From the NCBI GenBank assembly GCA_036504335.1, contig DASXVJ010000033.1, positions 1 to 64,000 on the forward strand: 64,000 bases of DNA, written 5' to 3'. This DNA is from Fen-183 sp036504335 (lineage in GTDB: Bacteria > Acidobacteriota > Thermoanaerobaculia > UBA5066). The translations under genes and the position numbers were made by a program. This document shows, piece after piece, positions 17,077 through 24,645 of this stretch. A model generated the notes under the pieces. The model did not search any database, was not told the DNA's origin, and was given only the letters and a program-made list of their open reading frames with translations. How positions within the stretch are numbered: the first letter of the stretch is position 1; every line of letters begins with the position of its first letter.

Positions 17077-18500
17077 TTTCTCTCCAGCGCGATCGGCCCT
17101 TCGAAGGCCCAGCGGCGGACCGGTCGGTAGACGCCGGCGCTTCGGTCCGGCGAATCCACCTGGAAGCGGCACGCGCCGCGCCAGTAGTCGTACGGCGCCT
17201 CGCGCCGCGAATGGACCGCGACGTCGACGAGATAGGGGCCCGTGCCGAGATCGAGCGCGGGCAGCGTCACGCGGACGACGGCGGGCCCGTCGAGCCGCGA
17301 CGGCAGGAAGCCGTCCAGCTCCGTGTTCGTCCCGTGCACGCAGACGTCCTCGGGCGTGAAGATCCCGATGCCGAACACGAAATCCGAAAGAGGCGCGCGG
17401 GGCGCGACGGCGATCTCGATCGTCACGCTCTGGCCGGAGCGGAACGCGTAGCGCTCCGCTCCGGAAGAATCGAGCATGCGGCAGCCCGTGATCTCGACTT
17501 CCCGGCTGCCCCAGCGGCGAGGGAGAGATTCCTTCTGTTCCAGAGGTTCAGGCGCGGCCGGCGTCGTCGCCTGTTGCACGCGTTCTTCCTGTACCGGTGG
17601 CTTTTCTTCGAATGGTAATTGGGCCTCTCGGCGCGGCGCGGCCGCGACACCAGGGGCAGCCGCCCCGGCGCGTCTCTCCCCCTCTTCACCTTCTAAGAAA
17701 TTCTTCTCTTCCTCTTTGTGTTCTCTTGCGAGGCGCGCGCCCTCTTCTGCCGCGACATCCATGCGATAGCGTGCGAGCGTCTCTCGGGGGTCGCCGAGAG
17801 CCTTCGTCCTGCCGTGGTCGAGGTAGAGAACGCGGTCGCAGAGCTCCTCGACGAGCGCGAGCGAGTGCGACACGAAGAAGATCGTCTTTCCGCGGCGCGA
17901 GAAGTCCGCGATCGTGTCGAGGCAGCGGTGCGCGAACGCCTCGTCCCCGACCGCGAGGACCTCGTCCACGACGAGGACGTCGGGGTCCACGTGCACGGCC
18001 ACCGCGAACCCGAGGCGCACGTACATGCCCGAGGAATACGTCTTGACGGGCTCGTCGATGAACTCCTCGAGCCCGGAGAACGCGACGATCTCGGGCAGCT
18101 TCCGCTCGATCTCCTTGCGCGTCAGCCCGAGCATGACGCCGTTGATCACGACGTTCTCGCGGCCCGAGATCTCCGGGTGGAAGCCCGCGCCGAGCTCGAT
18201 GAGCGCCGAGACCTTGCCCGTCACCTCGAGCGCGCCCGCCGTCGGCTTGAAGAGACCCGCGACGAGCTTCAGGAGCGTGGACTTGCCGCAGCCGTTCGGG
18301 CCCACGACGCCGAACGTTTCACCCCGCTGCACGGCGAACGACACGTCCGACAGCGCCTGGACGGTCTCCGACGGCGCGAGCGCGGCGCCGAAGCCCCGGC
18401 CGAGCAGCGCGGACTTGAGCGTGCCGAACGCGCGCGTCCGGCCCCACTTCCGATACGACTTCGAGAGCCCTTTCGCGACGACGGCGGCGGGCGCGGTCAC
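17073..18500 (-). CDS. Wzt-like ABC exporter ATPase with C-terminal glycan-binding domain and an in-frame repeat insertion
   Basis: A 475-residue ATP-binding subunit of an O-antigen/teichoic-acid type exporter. Walker A is GPNGCGKST (residue ~63), the signature YSSGMYVRLGFAVA lies near 150 and Walker B is VLVVDEVLAVGD. The C-terminal ~140 residues (WGSREVEITGCRML onward) match the Wzt C-terminal beta-sandwich that binds the polymer end. Between them a lysine/glutamate-rich linker leads into a 32-residue segment (268-299) encoded by a palindromic repeat also found in the FtsX-like gene at 20439. GTG at 18500 overlaps the permease stop. The insertion sits in the inter-domain linker, where it should be tolerated. 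Confidence 0.9.
   Translation of the reverse strand: MTAPAAVVAKGLSKSYRKWGRTRAFGTLKSALLGRGFGAALAPSETVQALSDVSFAVQRGETFGVVGPNGCGKSTLLKLVAGLFKPTAGALEVTGKVSALIELGAGFHPEISGRENVVINGVMLGLTRKEIERKLPEIVAFSGLEEFIDEPVKTYSSGMYVRLGFAVAVHVDPDVLVVDEVLAVGDEAFAHRCLDTIADFSRRGKTIFFVSHSLALVEELCDRVLYLDHGRTKALGDPRETLARYRMDVAAEEGARLAREHKEEEKNFLEGEEGERRAGAAAPGVAAAPRREAQLPFEEKPPVQEERVQQATTPAAPEPLEQKESLPRRWGSREVEITGCRMLDSSGAERYAFRSGQSVTIEIAVAPRAPLSDFVFGIGIFTPEDVCVHGTNTELDGFLPSRLDGPAVVRVTLPALDLGTGPYLVDVAVHSRREAPYDYWRGACRFQVDSPDRSAGVYRPVRRWAFEGPIALERK
17604..17699 (-). repeat. 96-bp palindromic repeat inserted in frame in the exporter ATPase gene
   Basis: On the minus strand it opens with TTCTTAGAAGGTGAAG and closes with ACCATTCGAAGAA, which pair as outer arms; GC-rich inner arms lie between. 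It encodes residues 268-299, from FLEGEE to LPFEE. The copy in the FtsX-like gene (20439-20534) has the same length, the same arms and the same frame (FLEGEE to HTFEE). The low-GC arms contrast with the host gene. Confidence 0.8.
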
Positions 18501-19306
18501 ACGGCCTCCGGGAAGGAGTCGCGCAGCCGGTCGAAGAACGCGTACCCGAGGAGAAACGCGCCGAGCGAGATCAGGACGAGGACTCCCCAGCGCTCCGGCG
18601 CGACCCACGCGGCGCGGAAGAATGCGTCGCGCCACGCCTCGAAGAACGGCGTCGCCGGGTTCCACAGGAGCGCCGCGCGCAGCCGCTCCGAACGGATGTC
18701 GGGCAGGGCGTAGAGGACGGGCGTCGCGAAGAACCAGAGCGAAAGACCCGTCGCGAGAATGTCCTTCACGTCGCGGAAGTGGACCGTGAGCGCGGCGAGG
18801 AGAAGGCCGACGCCCGCGACGAACACGCCCTCGAGGAGGAAGAGAGGCACGGCCTGAACGAGCGGCCAGCCCACCGGCACCGCGGGCCCGAGGACGCCCG
18901 CCGCGCCCAGGGCGAGCCCCGCCGCGAGCACGGGCAGCGCGAGGATGAAGTGGACGCCCTGCGCCACGACGGCGACGAGCGGCAGCACCTCGGCCGGAAA
19001 GAGGATCTTCTTGAGGAGCGCGCCGTGCGTGGTGAGCGAGGACGCGGCGTCCGTCAGGCCGCCCGCGAGCCAGTTCCACGGGAGAAGGCCCGTGAAGAGG
19101 AAGAGAGCGTACGGGCTCGTCGAGGCGGTCCGCCCGGGGAAGATGAACGCGAAGACGACCGAGTACACCGCGAGCATGAGGAGCGGGTTCAGGAGCGACC
19201 AGAAGAACCCGAGGACGCTTCCGCGGTACCGCGCCTTGAGCTCCCGGGAGACGAGGACGCCGACCAGCGCGCGATGGCGCCAGAGGCCGGCCAGGTTCTT
19301 CAGCAC
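18497..19306 (-). CDS. Wzm-like ABC-2 exporter permease
   Basis: A 269-residue inner-membrane protein of the ABC-2 type. The N-terminal amphipathic SRELKARYRGSVLGFFWSLL segment is the hallmark of polysaccharide exporters (Wzm, TagG, RfbD), followed by six membrane helices. Together with the Wzt-like ATPase, with which it overlaps by 4 nt, it should flip a lipid-linked O-antigen-like polymer to the periplasm. ATG at 19306 opens the operon. It is divergent from the AttE-like gene with only about 20-45 bp between, so the two promoters must overlap. Confidence 0.88.
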   Translation of the reverse strand: MLKNLAGLWRHRALVGVLVSRELKARYRGSVLGFFWSLLNPLLMLAVYSVVFAFIFPGRTASTSPYALFLFTGLLPWNWLAGGLTDAASSLTTHGALLKKILFPAEVLPLVAVVAQGVHFILALPVLAAGLALGAAGVLGPAVPVGWPLVQAVPLFLLEGVFVAGVGLLLAALTVHFRDVKDILATGLSLWFFATPVLYALPDIRSERLRAALLWNPATPFFEAWRDAFFRAAWVAPERWGVLVLISLGAFLLGYAFFDRLRDSFPEAV

Positions 19307-19329
19307 GTCGCGTCCATCCCGAAGGACCG

Positions 19330-20031
19330 ATGATACGTAGGATGGGCGCCGTGGGAGCCCGCGTCGCCGCCGATTCCGTCTCCAAGTCCTACCTTCCGGG
19401 GCCGGGCGCCGCGCCCGTGGAGGCGCTCGCGGACGTCTCGCTCGAGATCGAACCCGGAACCTTCACCGCGCTCCTCGGACCCTCCGGCTGCGGCAAGTCG
19501 ACGCTGCTCAACCTCCTCGGCGGGCTGGACCGGCCGACGCGGGGCCGGGTCCTCGTGGGCGGGCGGGACCTCGCGACGCTCGCCGAGGACGACCGCGACA
19601 CCTACCGCCGGCGGACCGCGGCGACGATCTTCCAGTTCTTCAACCTCCTGCCCACGATGAACACGCTCGAGAACGTCGCGCTGCCGCTCCTCCTCGACGG
19701 CGCCGCGCCGTTCGCGGCCGACGCGCGCGCCGCCGCGCTCCTCGCCGAGGTCGGCCTCGCCGGCAAGGAGCGCGCGTACCCGTACGAGCTCTCGGGCGGG
19801 CAGATGCAGCGCGTCGCCGTGGCGCGGGCCCTCGCGAACAGGCCGGCGCTCCTCCTCGCCGACGAGCCGACCGGCAACCTCGACTCGAAGACGGGCACCC
19901 AGGTCCTCGACCTGATCTCGGACCTCGTGGCGCACAAGGGGATCACGGTCGTCATGGCGACACACTCGGCCGGCGCGGCCGCGCGCGCGTCGCGCGTCTT
20001 CAATCTCCTCGACGGGCGGCTCGTCCCGTGA
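19330..20031 (+). CDS. LolD/AttE-like ABC transporter ATP-binding protein
   Basis: A 233-residue ATPase of the LolD/MacB class that energises FtsX-like permeases. Walker A is GPSGCGKST, the signature LSGGQMQRVAVARAL and Walker B LLLADEPTGNLDS. The FQFFNLLPTMNTLENV stretch is LolD-like. ATG at 19330 is the first start, but GTG at 19351 lies 7 nt after TAGGAT (19338-19343) and gives a more usual N-terminus (VGARVAADSVSKSY), so the shorter 226-residue form may be the true one. It overlaps the permease gene by 4 nt. With that gene and the lipocalin-like gene it forms an AttEFGH-like cassette. Confidence 0.88.
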   Translation: MIRRMGAVGARVAADSVSKSYLPGPGAAPVEALADVSLEIEPGTFTALLGPSGCGKSTLLNLLGGLDRPTRGRVLVGGRDLATLAEDDRDTYRRRTAATIFQFFNLLPTMNTLENVALPLLLDGAAPFAADARAAALLAEVGLAGKERAYPYELSGGQMQRVAVARALANRPALLLADEPTGNLDSKTGTQVLDLISDLVAHKGITVVMATHSAGAAARASRVFNLLDGRLVP

Positions 20032-22718
20032 TCCGCCACCTTCTCCCGCCGCTCGTCCTGCGCCCCCTCGCGAAGGACCGCCTGCGCTTCGCGCTCACGA
20101 TCTCCGGCATCGCGGTCGGCGTGGCGACGATGGCGGCGATCCGCCTCGCGAACGCGTCCGTCCTCTCGTCGTTCTCGGACACGGTCGACTTCGTCGCGGG
20201 CAAGGCCTCGATCACGATCCTCGCGGACGGCCCCGGCGTCCCGGAGGAGACTCTCGAACGCCTCGCGTGGCTGCGCGGGCTCGGCGCGACGCTCGCGCCG
20301 GCGATCACGGAGACGGCGGCGACCGGCGCGAGCGAAGGCGAGATCGTCGAGGTCCTCGGCATCGACCCGCTCGCGGACGCGAGCGCGCGGGAATACAGTT
20401 TTGCTGAAGAGGGGAAAAGAGAAGACAACAAGAAGACCTTCTTAGAAGGTGAAGAAAGGATAGAGCGCGCGGCGACGTCGGCTCACAGCGGAGGCGTCGC
20501 GGCGCGCCCCGAGGAGACCCACACCTTCGAAGAATCTCCCGGTCTCTTCTCCGTATTCGCAAAACAATCTCTCCTGGTCACCGAAGCCTTCGCTTCGCGG
20601 CATCGGCTGAAGGCCGGCGACGCCTTTCGTCTCGTCACGAATTCCGTCGAGCGCACGTTTCGCGTCGCGGCCGTGCTGCTCCCTTCGGGCGCGGCGCGCG
20701 CGGCTTCCGGGTCGATCGTCTTCATGGACCTCGCGGCCGCGCAGGAGGCGTTCGGGAAGGTCGGGCGCCTCGACCGTATCGACGTCGTCCTCCCCGCGTC
20801 GCTCTCCGACGCCGACCGCGCCCGCGTCCTCGAGGAGGTGTCGGCGTCGCTCCCGCCCGGCGTCACGGCCGGCCGCCCGGAGCGGCGCACGGAGACGGTC
20901 GACCGCCTGGTACGCGCGTTCCGCGTGAACCTCTCGGCGCTCGGCGCGATCGCGCTCCTCGTCGGGATGTACTTCGTCTACAACACGCTCTCGATTTCCG
21001 TCCTGCGCCGCCGCGCGGACATCGGCGTCGTGCGAGCCCTCGGGGCGTCGCGCCGCGCGGTCTTCGCGGCGTTTCTCGGAGAAGGCCTCGCGCTCGGGAT
21101 CGCCGGCAGCGCTCTCGGCCTCCTCCTCGGCGCGGGCCTCGCGGCCGGCGCCCTCACGGTCGTCGGCCGCACGGCGACGGAGCTCTACGTGCCGTCCGCG
21201 CATCCGACCCTGCGCCTCGATCCCGGCGTCCTCGCCTTCGCCTTCGCCCTCGGCGTCGCGACGTCCGTCCTCTCCGCCCTCGCGCCGGCGCTCGAGGCCG
21301 CCGGTGTGGAGCCCGCGGCGACGATGCGGCACGGCTCCGTGGAGGCCGCGCGCCGGCGGCGCACGCGCCCGCTCGCCTTCGCCGGAGCGGCTCTCCTCGT
21401 TCTCGCGTGGGCGGCGACGCGGCCCGAACCCGTGAGAGGACTCCCCCTCTTCGGCTTCCTTTCGGTCTTCCTGATCGTCGCGGGCGCCTCGCTCCTCGCG
21501 CCCGCGGCCGTCACGTTCGCGGCGGGGCGCCTCGACGGGATCGCGCTCCGCCTCTTCGGCGTCGAAGCGCGGATCGCGCGCGCAAACCTCACGGGCAGCC
21601 TCTCGCGCACGTCCGTCGCCGTCGCCGCGCTCACGATGGGCCTCTCGATGATGGTCGCGGTCGCCGTGATGGTCGGCTCCTTCCGGACGACCGTCGCGAC
21701 GTGGGTCGGGGAGACGCTCGCCGGCGACGTCTTCGTCGGCCCGGCGAGCGGGCGCTCGGGCCCGTCGCTCGGGCGCGTCCCCGAGGAGGCGATCGAGGCG
21801 ATCCGCGCGGTCGCCGGCGTCGCCGACGTCGACCCGTTCCTCGCGTTCTCCGCGACGCGGGACGGCGCGCCGTACACGGTCGGCTCGGGCCTCTTCGCGT
21901 ACGTCGCGACGTACGGGAACCTCCCGCTCGTCGACGGGCGGGACCCCAGGCGCGTATTCGCCGGGGCCCTCGCGAACGGCGAGGCGATGGTCTCCGAGCC
22001 CTACGCCGAGAAGTTCCGCGTGAAGACGGGCGACACCGTGGAGCTGCCGGGGCCCGACGGGCCGGTGCGCGTCCGCGTCGCCGGCGTCTACACGGACTAC
22101 TCGAACGACCGCGGCACGGTGACGCTGGACCGCGCGCACTTTCGGCGGATCTGGCCACTCTCCGGCGCGACGACGATGAGCGTCGTCCTCGCGCCCGGCG
22201 TCTCCCCCGAGGAGGGCGCGCGGCGGATCGAGGCGGCCGTGCGCGGGCGGTTCGCGCTGCGCGTGCGGACGAACGCGACGCTCCGCAAGCTCGTCCTTCA
22301 GATCTTCGACCGGACTTTTTCGGTCACGTACGCGCTCGAGGCCGTCGCGATCGCGGTCGCGGTCCTCGGCGTCTTCAACACGCTCACGGCGCTCGTCCTC
22401 GAGCGGCGGCGCGAGATCGGCCTCCTGCGCGTCCTCGGCGCGTCGGCCGCGCGCGTGCGCCGCGCCGTGCGGTACGAAGCGGCCGCGATCGGCGGCCTCG
22501 GGATCGCGCTCGGCCTCGCGTCGGGCGCCGCGATGGCGCTCGTCCTCGTCCACGTCATCAACCGCCAGAGCTTCGGGTGGACGATCGCGATGCACTGGCC
22601 GTGGGCGTTCCTCGCGGGAGCGCTCGCCCTCGTCTTCGCGACGACGCTCCTCGCCGCCGCCCGCCCCGCCGGCCTCGCGGCCGCGACGGACGCGGCGGCC
22701 GCGCTGAAAGAGGAGTGA
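20028..22718 (+). CDS. Fused FtsX/MacB-like ABC permease (AttFG-like) with an in-frame repeat insertion
   Basis: An 896-residue permease. An N-terminal helix (about 18-40) leads into a periplasmic domain. A first FtsX core (about 295-430) includes the ISVLRRRADIGVVRALGAS coupling helix, and a second core follows at the C-terminus (about 765-890) with LVLERRREIGLLRVLGAS. Two FtsX units in one chain act as a full permease. The first periplasmic domain is interrupted by an AT-rich, Lys/Glu-rich stretch from about residue 122 and the 32-residue palindromic-repeat product at 138-169. GTG at 20028 overlaps the ATPase stop. It probably moves a lipophilic substrate or lipoprotein with the lipocalin-like protein encoded next. 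Confidence 0.87.
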   Translation: MIRHLLPPLVLRPLAKDRLRFALTISGIAVGVATMAAIRLANASVLSSFSDTVDFVAGKASITILADGPGVPEETLERLAWLRGLGATLAPAITETAATGASEGEIVEVLGIDPLADASAREYSFAEEGKREDNKKTFLEGEERIERAATSAHSGGVAARPEETHTFEESPGLFSVFAKQSLLVTEAFASRHRLKAGDAFRLVTNSVERTFRVAAVLLPSGAARAASGSIVFMDLAAAQEAFGKVGRLDRIDVVLPASLSDADRARVLEEVSASLPPGVTAGRPERRTETVDRLVRAFRVNLSALGAIALLVGMYFVYNTLSISVLRRRADIGVVRALGASRRAVFAAFLGEGLALGIAGSALGLLLGAGLAAGALTVVGRTATELYVPSAHPTLRLDPGVLAFAFALGVATSVLSALAPALEAAGVEPAATMRHGSVEAARRRRTRPLAFAGAALLVLAWAATRPEPVRGLPLFGFLSVFLIVAGASLLAPAAVTFAAGRLDGIALRLFGVEARIARANLTGSLSRTSVAVAALTMGLSMMVAVAVMVGSFRTTVATWVGETLAGDVFVGPASGRSGPSLGRVPEEAIEAIRAVAGVADVDPFLAFSATRDGAPYTVGSGLFAYVATYGNLPLVDGRDPRRVFAGALANGEAMVSEPYAEKFRVKTGDTVELPGPDGPVRVRVAGVYTDYSNDRGTVTLDRAHFRRIWPLSGATTMSVVLAPGVSPEEGARRIEAAVRGRFALRVRTNATLRKLVLQIFDRTFSVTYALEAVAIAVAVLGVFNTLTALVLERRREIGLLRVLGASAARVRRAVRYEAAAIGGLGIALGLASGAAMALVLVHVINRQSFGWTIAMHWPWAFLAGALALVFATTLLAAARPAGLAAATDAAAALKEE
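20439..20534 (+). repeat. 96-bp palindromic repeat inserted in frame in the FtsX-like permease gene
   Basis: The outer arms TTCTTAGAAGGTG (20439-20451) and CACCTTCGAAGAA (20522-20534) pair at 12 of 13 positions. Inner arms GCGCGCGGCGACG and CGTCGCGGCGCGC also pair at 12 of 13, so the whole unit can fold as one hairpin. It encodes residues 138-169 (FLEGEE to HTFEE), the same length and frame as the copy at 17604-17699. The upstream flank (20393-20438) is also AT-rich and resembles the flank of the other copy. Confidence 0.82.
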
Positions 22719-23785
22719 TGAAACATCTCGCTCTCGCGCTGCTCCTCCTTGTCGGGCGCTTCAAGCCCCTGGATCCGAACCAGAAAATCTCCTTCCCCCG
22801 CGACCATGGTGCGCACGAAGACTCGCGCGTCGAGTGGTGGTACGTGACCGGCCAGCTCCAGACGGCGTCGGGGAAGAGGCTCGGGTTCCAGCTCACGTTC
22901 TTCCGGACCGGTGTCACGGACGACGCCGCGCCGCGCGCGTCGTCCTTCGCGGCGAAGGACGTCCACCTCGCGCACTTCGCGCGAACGGACGTGACGAAGG
23001 GGACGTTCCGCTTCGCCGAGCGGCTGCACCGCGACGGGCCCGGCGCGGCGTATGCCCGCACGGGGCGGCTGTCGGTCGCGAACGAGGACTGGCGCCTCGA
23101 GGAGGCGGGCGGCCGTCTCGTCCTCTTCGCGAGGGACGGCGGCGACGAGCTCTCCCTCGTCCTCTCGCCCGAGAAGCCGCCCGTCCTCCACGGCCCGAAC
23201 GGGATCTCGAGAAAGGGCCCCGAGCCCGAGGCGGTCAGCACGTACGTCAGCCTCACGCGCCTCGCGAGCGCGGGCTGGTGGACCTCCGGCGGGACGAGCG
23301 AGGCCGTCACGGGTCTGTCGTGGTTCGACCACGAGTGGGGCTCGGGCTCGATCGGCGAGGAGACGCAGGGCTGGGACTGGTTCGCCGTCCACCTCCTCGA
23401 CGGCCGCGATCTCATGCTCTACCGCCTGCGCGCGACGGGCGGACGGGCCTCGACGTTCAGCTCGGGCACCCTCGTCGAAACGAGCGGAACCTCCCGTCCT
23501 CTCTCGTCGCTGGATTTCTCCATCGAAGAGATCGACCGATGGAAGAGCCCGGCGAGCGGCGCGTCCTATCCGTCGCGCTGGGTTCTGCGGGTGCCGCGCG
23601 CCTCGCTCGCCCTCGAGGTCGTCCCTCTCGTCGCCGGCCAGGAGCTCGTCACGGAGAAGTCGACCCGCGTCACGTACTGGGAGGGCGCGTGCGACGTGAA
23701 GACGCCGGACGGCGCGCCCGCCGGCCGCGCGTACGTCGAGATGACCGGTTACGCCGGCGCCGGCGGCCTCGGCTTCTTCCGATAG
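22718..23785 (+). CDS. AttH/CrtC-family lipocalin-like protein
   Basis: A 355-residue protein starting with a short signal peptide (MKHLALALLLLVG). The family markers are HEDSRVEWWYVTGQL near residue 35, LTFFRTG, and WFDHEWGSG plus GWDWFAVHL in the C-terminal half. This is the AttH/carotenoid 1,2-hydratase fold (two lipocalin-like barrels). Members beside FtsX-type transporters are thought to bind or hydrate a hydrophobic substrate rather than carotenoids. ATG at 22718 overlaps the permease stop by one base (TGATG), completing an AttEFGH-like operon. No carotenoid genes are nearby. Confidence 0.85.
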   Translation: MKHLALALLLLVGRFKPLDPNQKISFPRDHGAHEDSRVEWWYVTGQLQTASGKRLGFQLTFFRTGVTDDAAPRASSFAAKDVHLAHFARTDVTKGTFRFAERLHRDGPGAAYARTGRLSVANEDWRLEEAGGRLVLFARDGGDELSLVLSPEKPPVLHGPNGISRKGPEPEAVSTYVSLTRLASAGWWTSGGTSEAVTGLSWFDHEWGSGSIGEETQGWDWFAVHLLDGRDLMLYRLRATGGRASTFSSGTLVETSGTSRPLSSLDFSIEEIDRWKSPASGASYPSRWVLRVPRASLALEVVPLVAGQELVTEKSTRVTYWEGACDVKTPDGAPAGRAYVEMTGYAGAGGLGFFR

Positions 23786-23818
23786 ACTTCGCCGAAGCTC
23801 ACAACCGAGGAGGACAAC

Positions 23819-24190
23819 ATGATCAAGGGATTCCGCGACTTCATCATGAAGGGCAACGTCATCGACCTCGCCGCCGCCGTCATCATCGGCGCGGCGTTCG
23901 GGGCGATCATCGATTCGCTCGTCAAGGACGTCATCACCCCCATCATCGGGATGATCGGCGGCCAGCCCGACTTCTCGGCGCTCAAGATCGGCGCGGTCCA
24001 GATCGGCAACTTCGTGAACGCCATCATCGGGTTCCTCTTCAAGGCCGCGGGCCTCTACTTCCTCATCGTGCTTCCCTTCAGCAAGCTCGCCGCCAAGCTG
24101 GCCGCGGCTCCCGCCCCGGCTCCCGGCCCCACGCAGCAGGAGCTGTATCTCAAGGAAATCAGGGATCTCCTCGCGCGCGAGAGGCGCTGA
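23819..24190 (+). CDS. mscL: Large-conductance mechanosensitive channel MscL
   Basis: A 123-residue channel that opens under membrane tension to release solutes in osmotic downshock. FRDFIMKGNVIDLAAAVIIG is the diagnostic N-terminal helix and TM1; TM2 (FVNAIIGFLFKAAGLYFLIV) and a C-terminal amphipathic helix (TQQELYLKEIRDLLARE) follow. The periplasmic loop is short, so the protein is a little shorter than the 136-residue E. coli form. GAGGAGG lies 5 nt before the ATG. TAGACT (23783-23788) upstream could be its -10, giving a short leader. Confidence 0.95.
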   Translation: MIKGFRDFIMKGNVIDLAAAVIIGAAFGAIIDSLVKDVITPIIGMIGGQPDFSALKIGAVQIGNFVNAIIGFLFKAAGLYFLIVLPFSKLAAKLAAAPAPAPGPTQQELYLKEIRDLLARERR

Positions 24191-24237
24191 AGGGAAACGT
24201 CCCTCTTCTGGTTAAATACGTGACCTCAGGAGGACTC

Positions 24238-24576
24238 ATGAAGAAGACCACGATTTCCGTTCTCGCCCTTCTCGCCGCGTTCGGCCTCGCCACGAGCCTG
24301 CTCGCCACCATGGACATCCAGAAGGCGTTCAAGGAGAAGTACCCGGAGGCCAAGGCCGTCAACGGCAAGTGCTCGACGTGCCACACGATGGCCCTGCCCA
24401 AGAAGGACGGGGACCACGCGAACAACCCGTACGGCGCCGACCTGAAGGCGACGAAGGGGAAGGACGGCAAGTACGACTTCGCCGCGATCGAGAAGAAGGA
24501 CTCGGACGGCGACGGCGTGTCCAACATCGACGAGATCAACAAGGGCACGAACCCCGGCGACAAGGCCTCGAAGTAA
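24238..24576 (+). CDS. Small exported c-type cytochrome with calcium-binding-like tail
   Basis: A 112-residue protein with a signal peptide (residues 1-23). A single haem-binding CSTCH motif lies near residue 43. The C-terminus carries DSDGDGVSNIDEINKGTNPG, the Asp-rich calcium-binding loop of thrombospondin type 3 repeats. It should be a periplasmic monohaem electron carrier or sensor. The spacing suits a haem ligated by the motif His, with the sixth ligand unknown. TCAGGAGG precedes the ATG. A strong hairpin follows the gene. No oxidase or reductase gene is adjacent, so its redox partner is unknown. Confidence 0.8.
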   Translation: MKKTTISVLALLAAFGLATSLLATMDIQKAFKEKYPEAKAVNGKCSTCHTMALPKKDGDHANNPYGADLKATKGKDGKYDFAAIEKKDSDGDGVSNIDEINKGTNPGDKASK

Positions 24577-24599
24577 GCGCTCTCTCCCTGTCGAACGAC

Positions 24600-24630
24600 G
24601 CGCCCGGAGCCTCGCGGCTCCGGGCGCTTT
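24600..24630 (+). terminator. Probable intrinsic terminator after the cytochrome gene
   Basis: A perfect 12-bp stem (GCGCCCGGAGCC, loop TCGC, GGCTCCGGGCGC) is followed by only three T. It sits between convergent genes and could act in both directions. Confidence 0.7.
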
Positions 24631-24645
24631 CGTCTGCGGGCGCCT

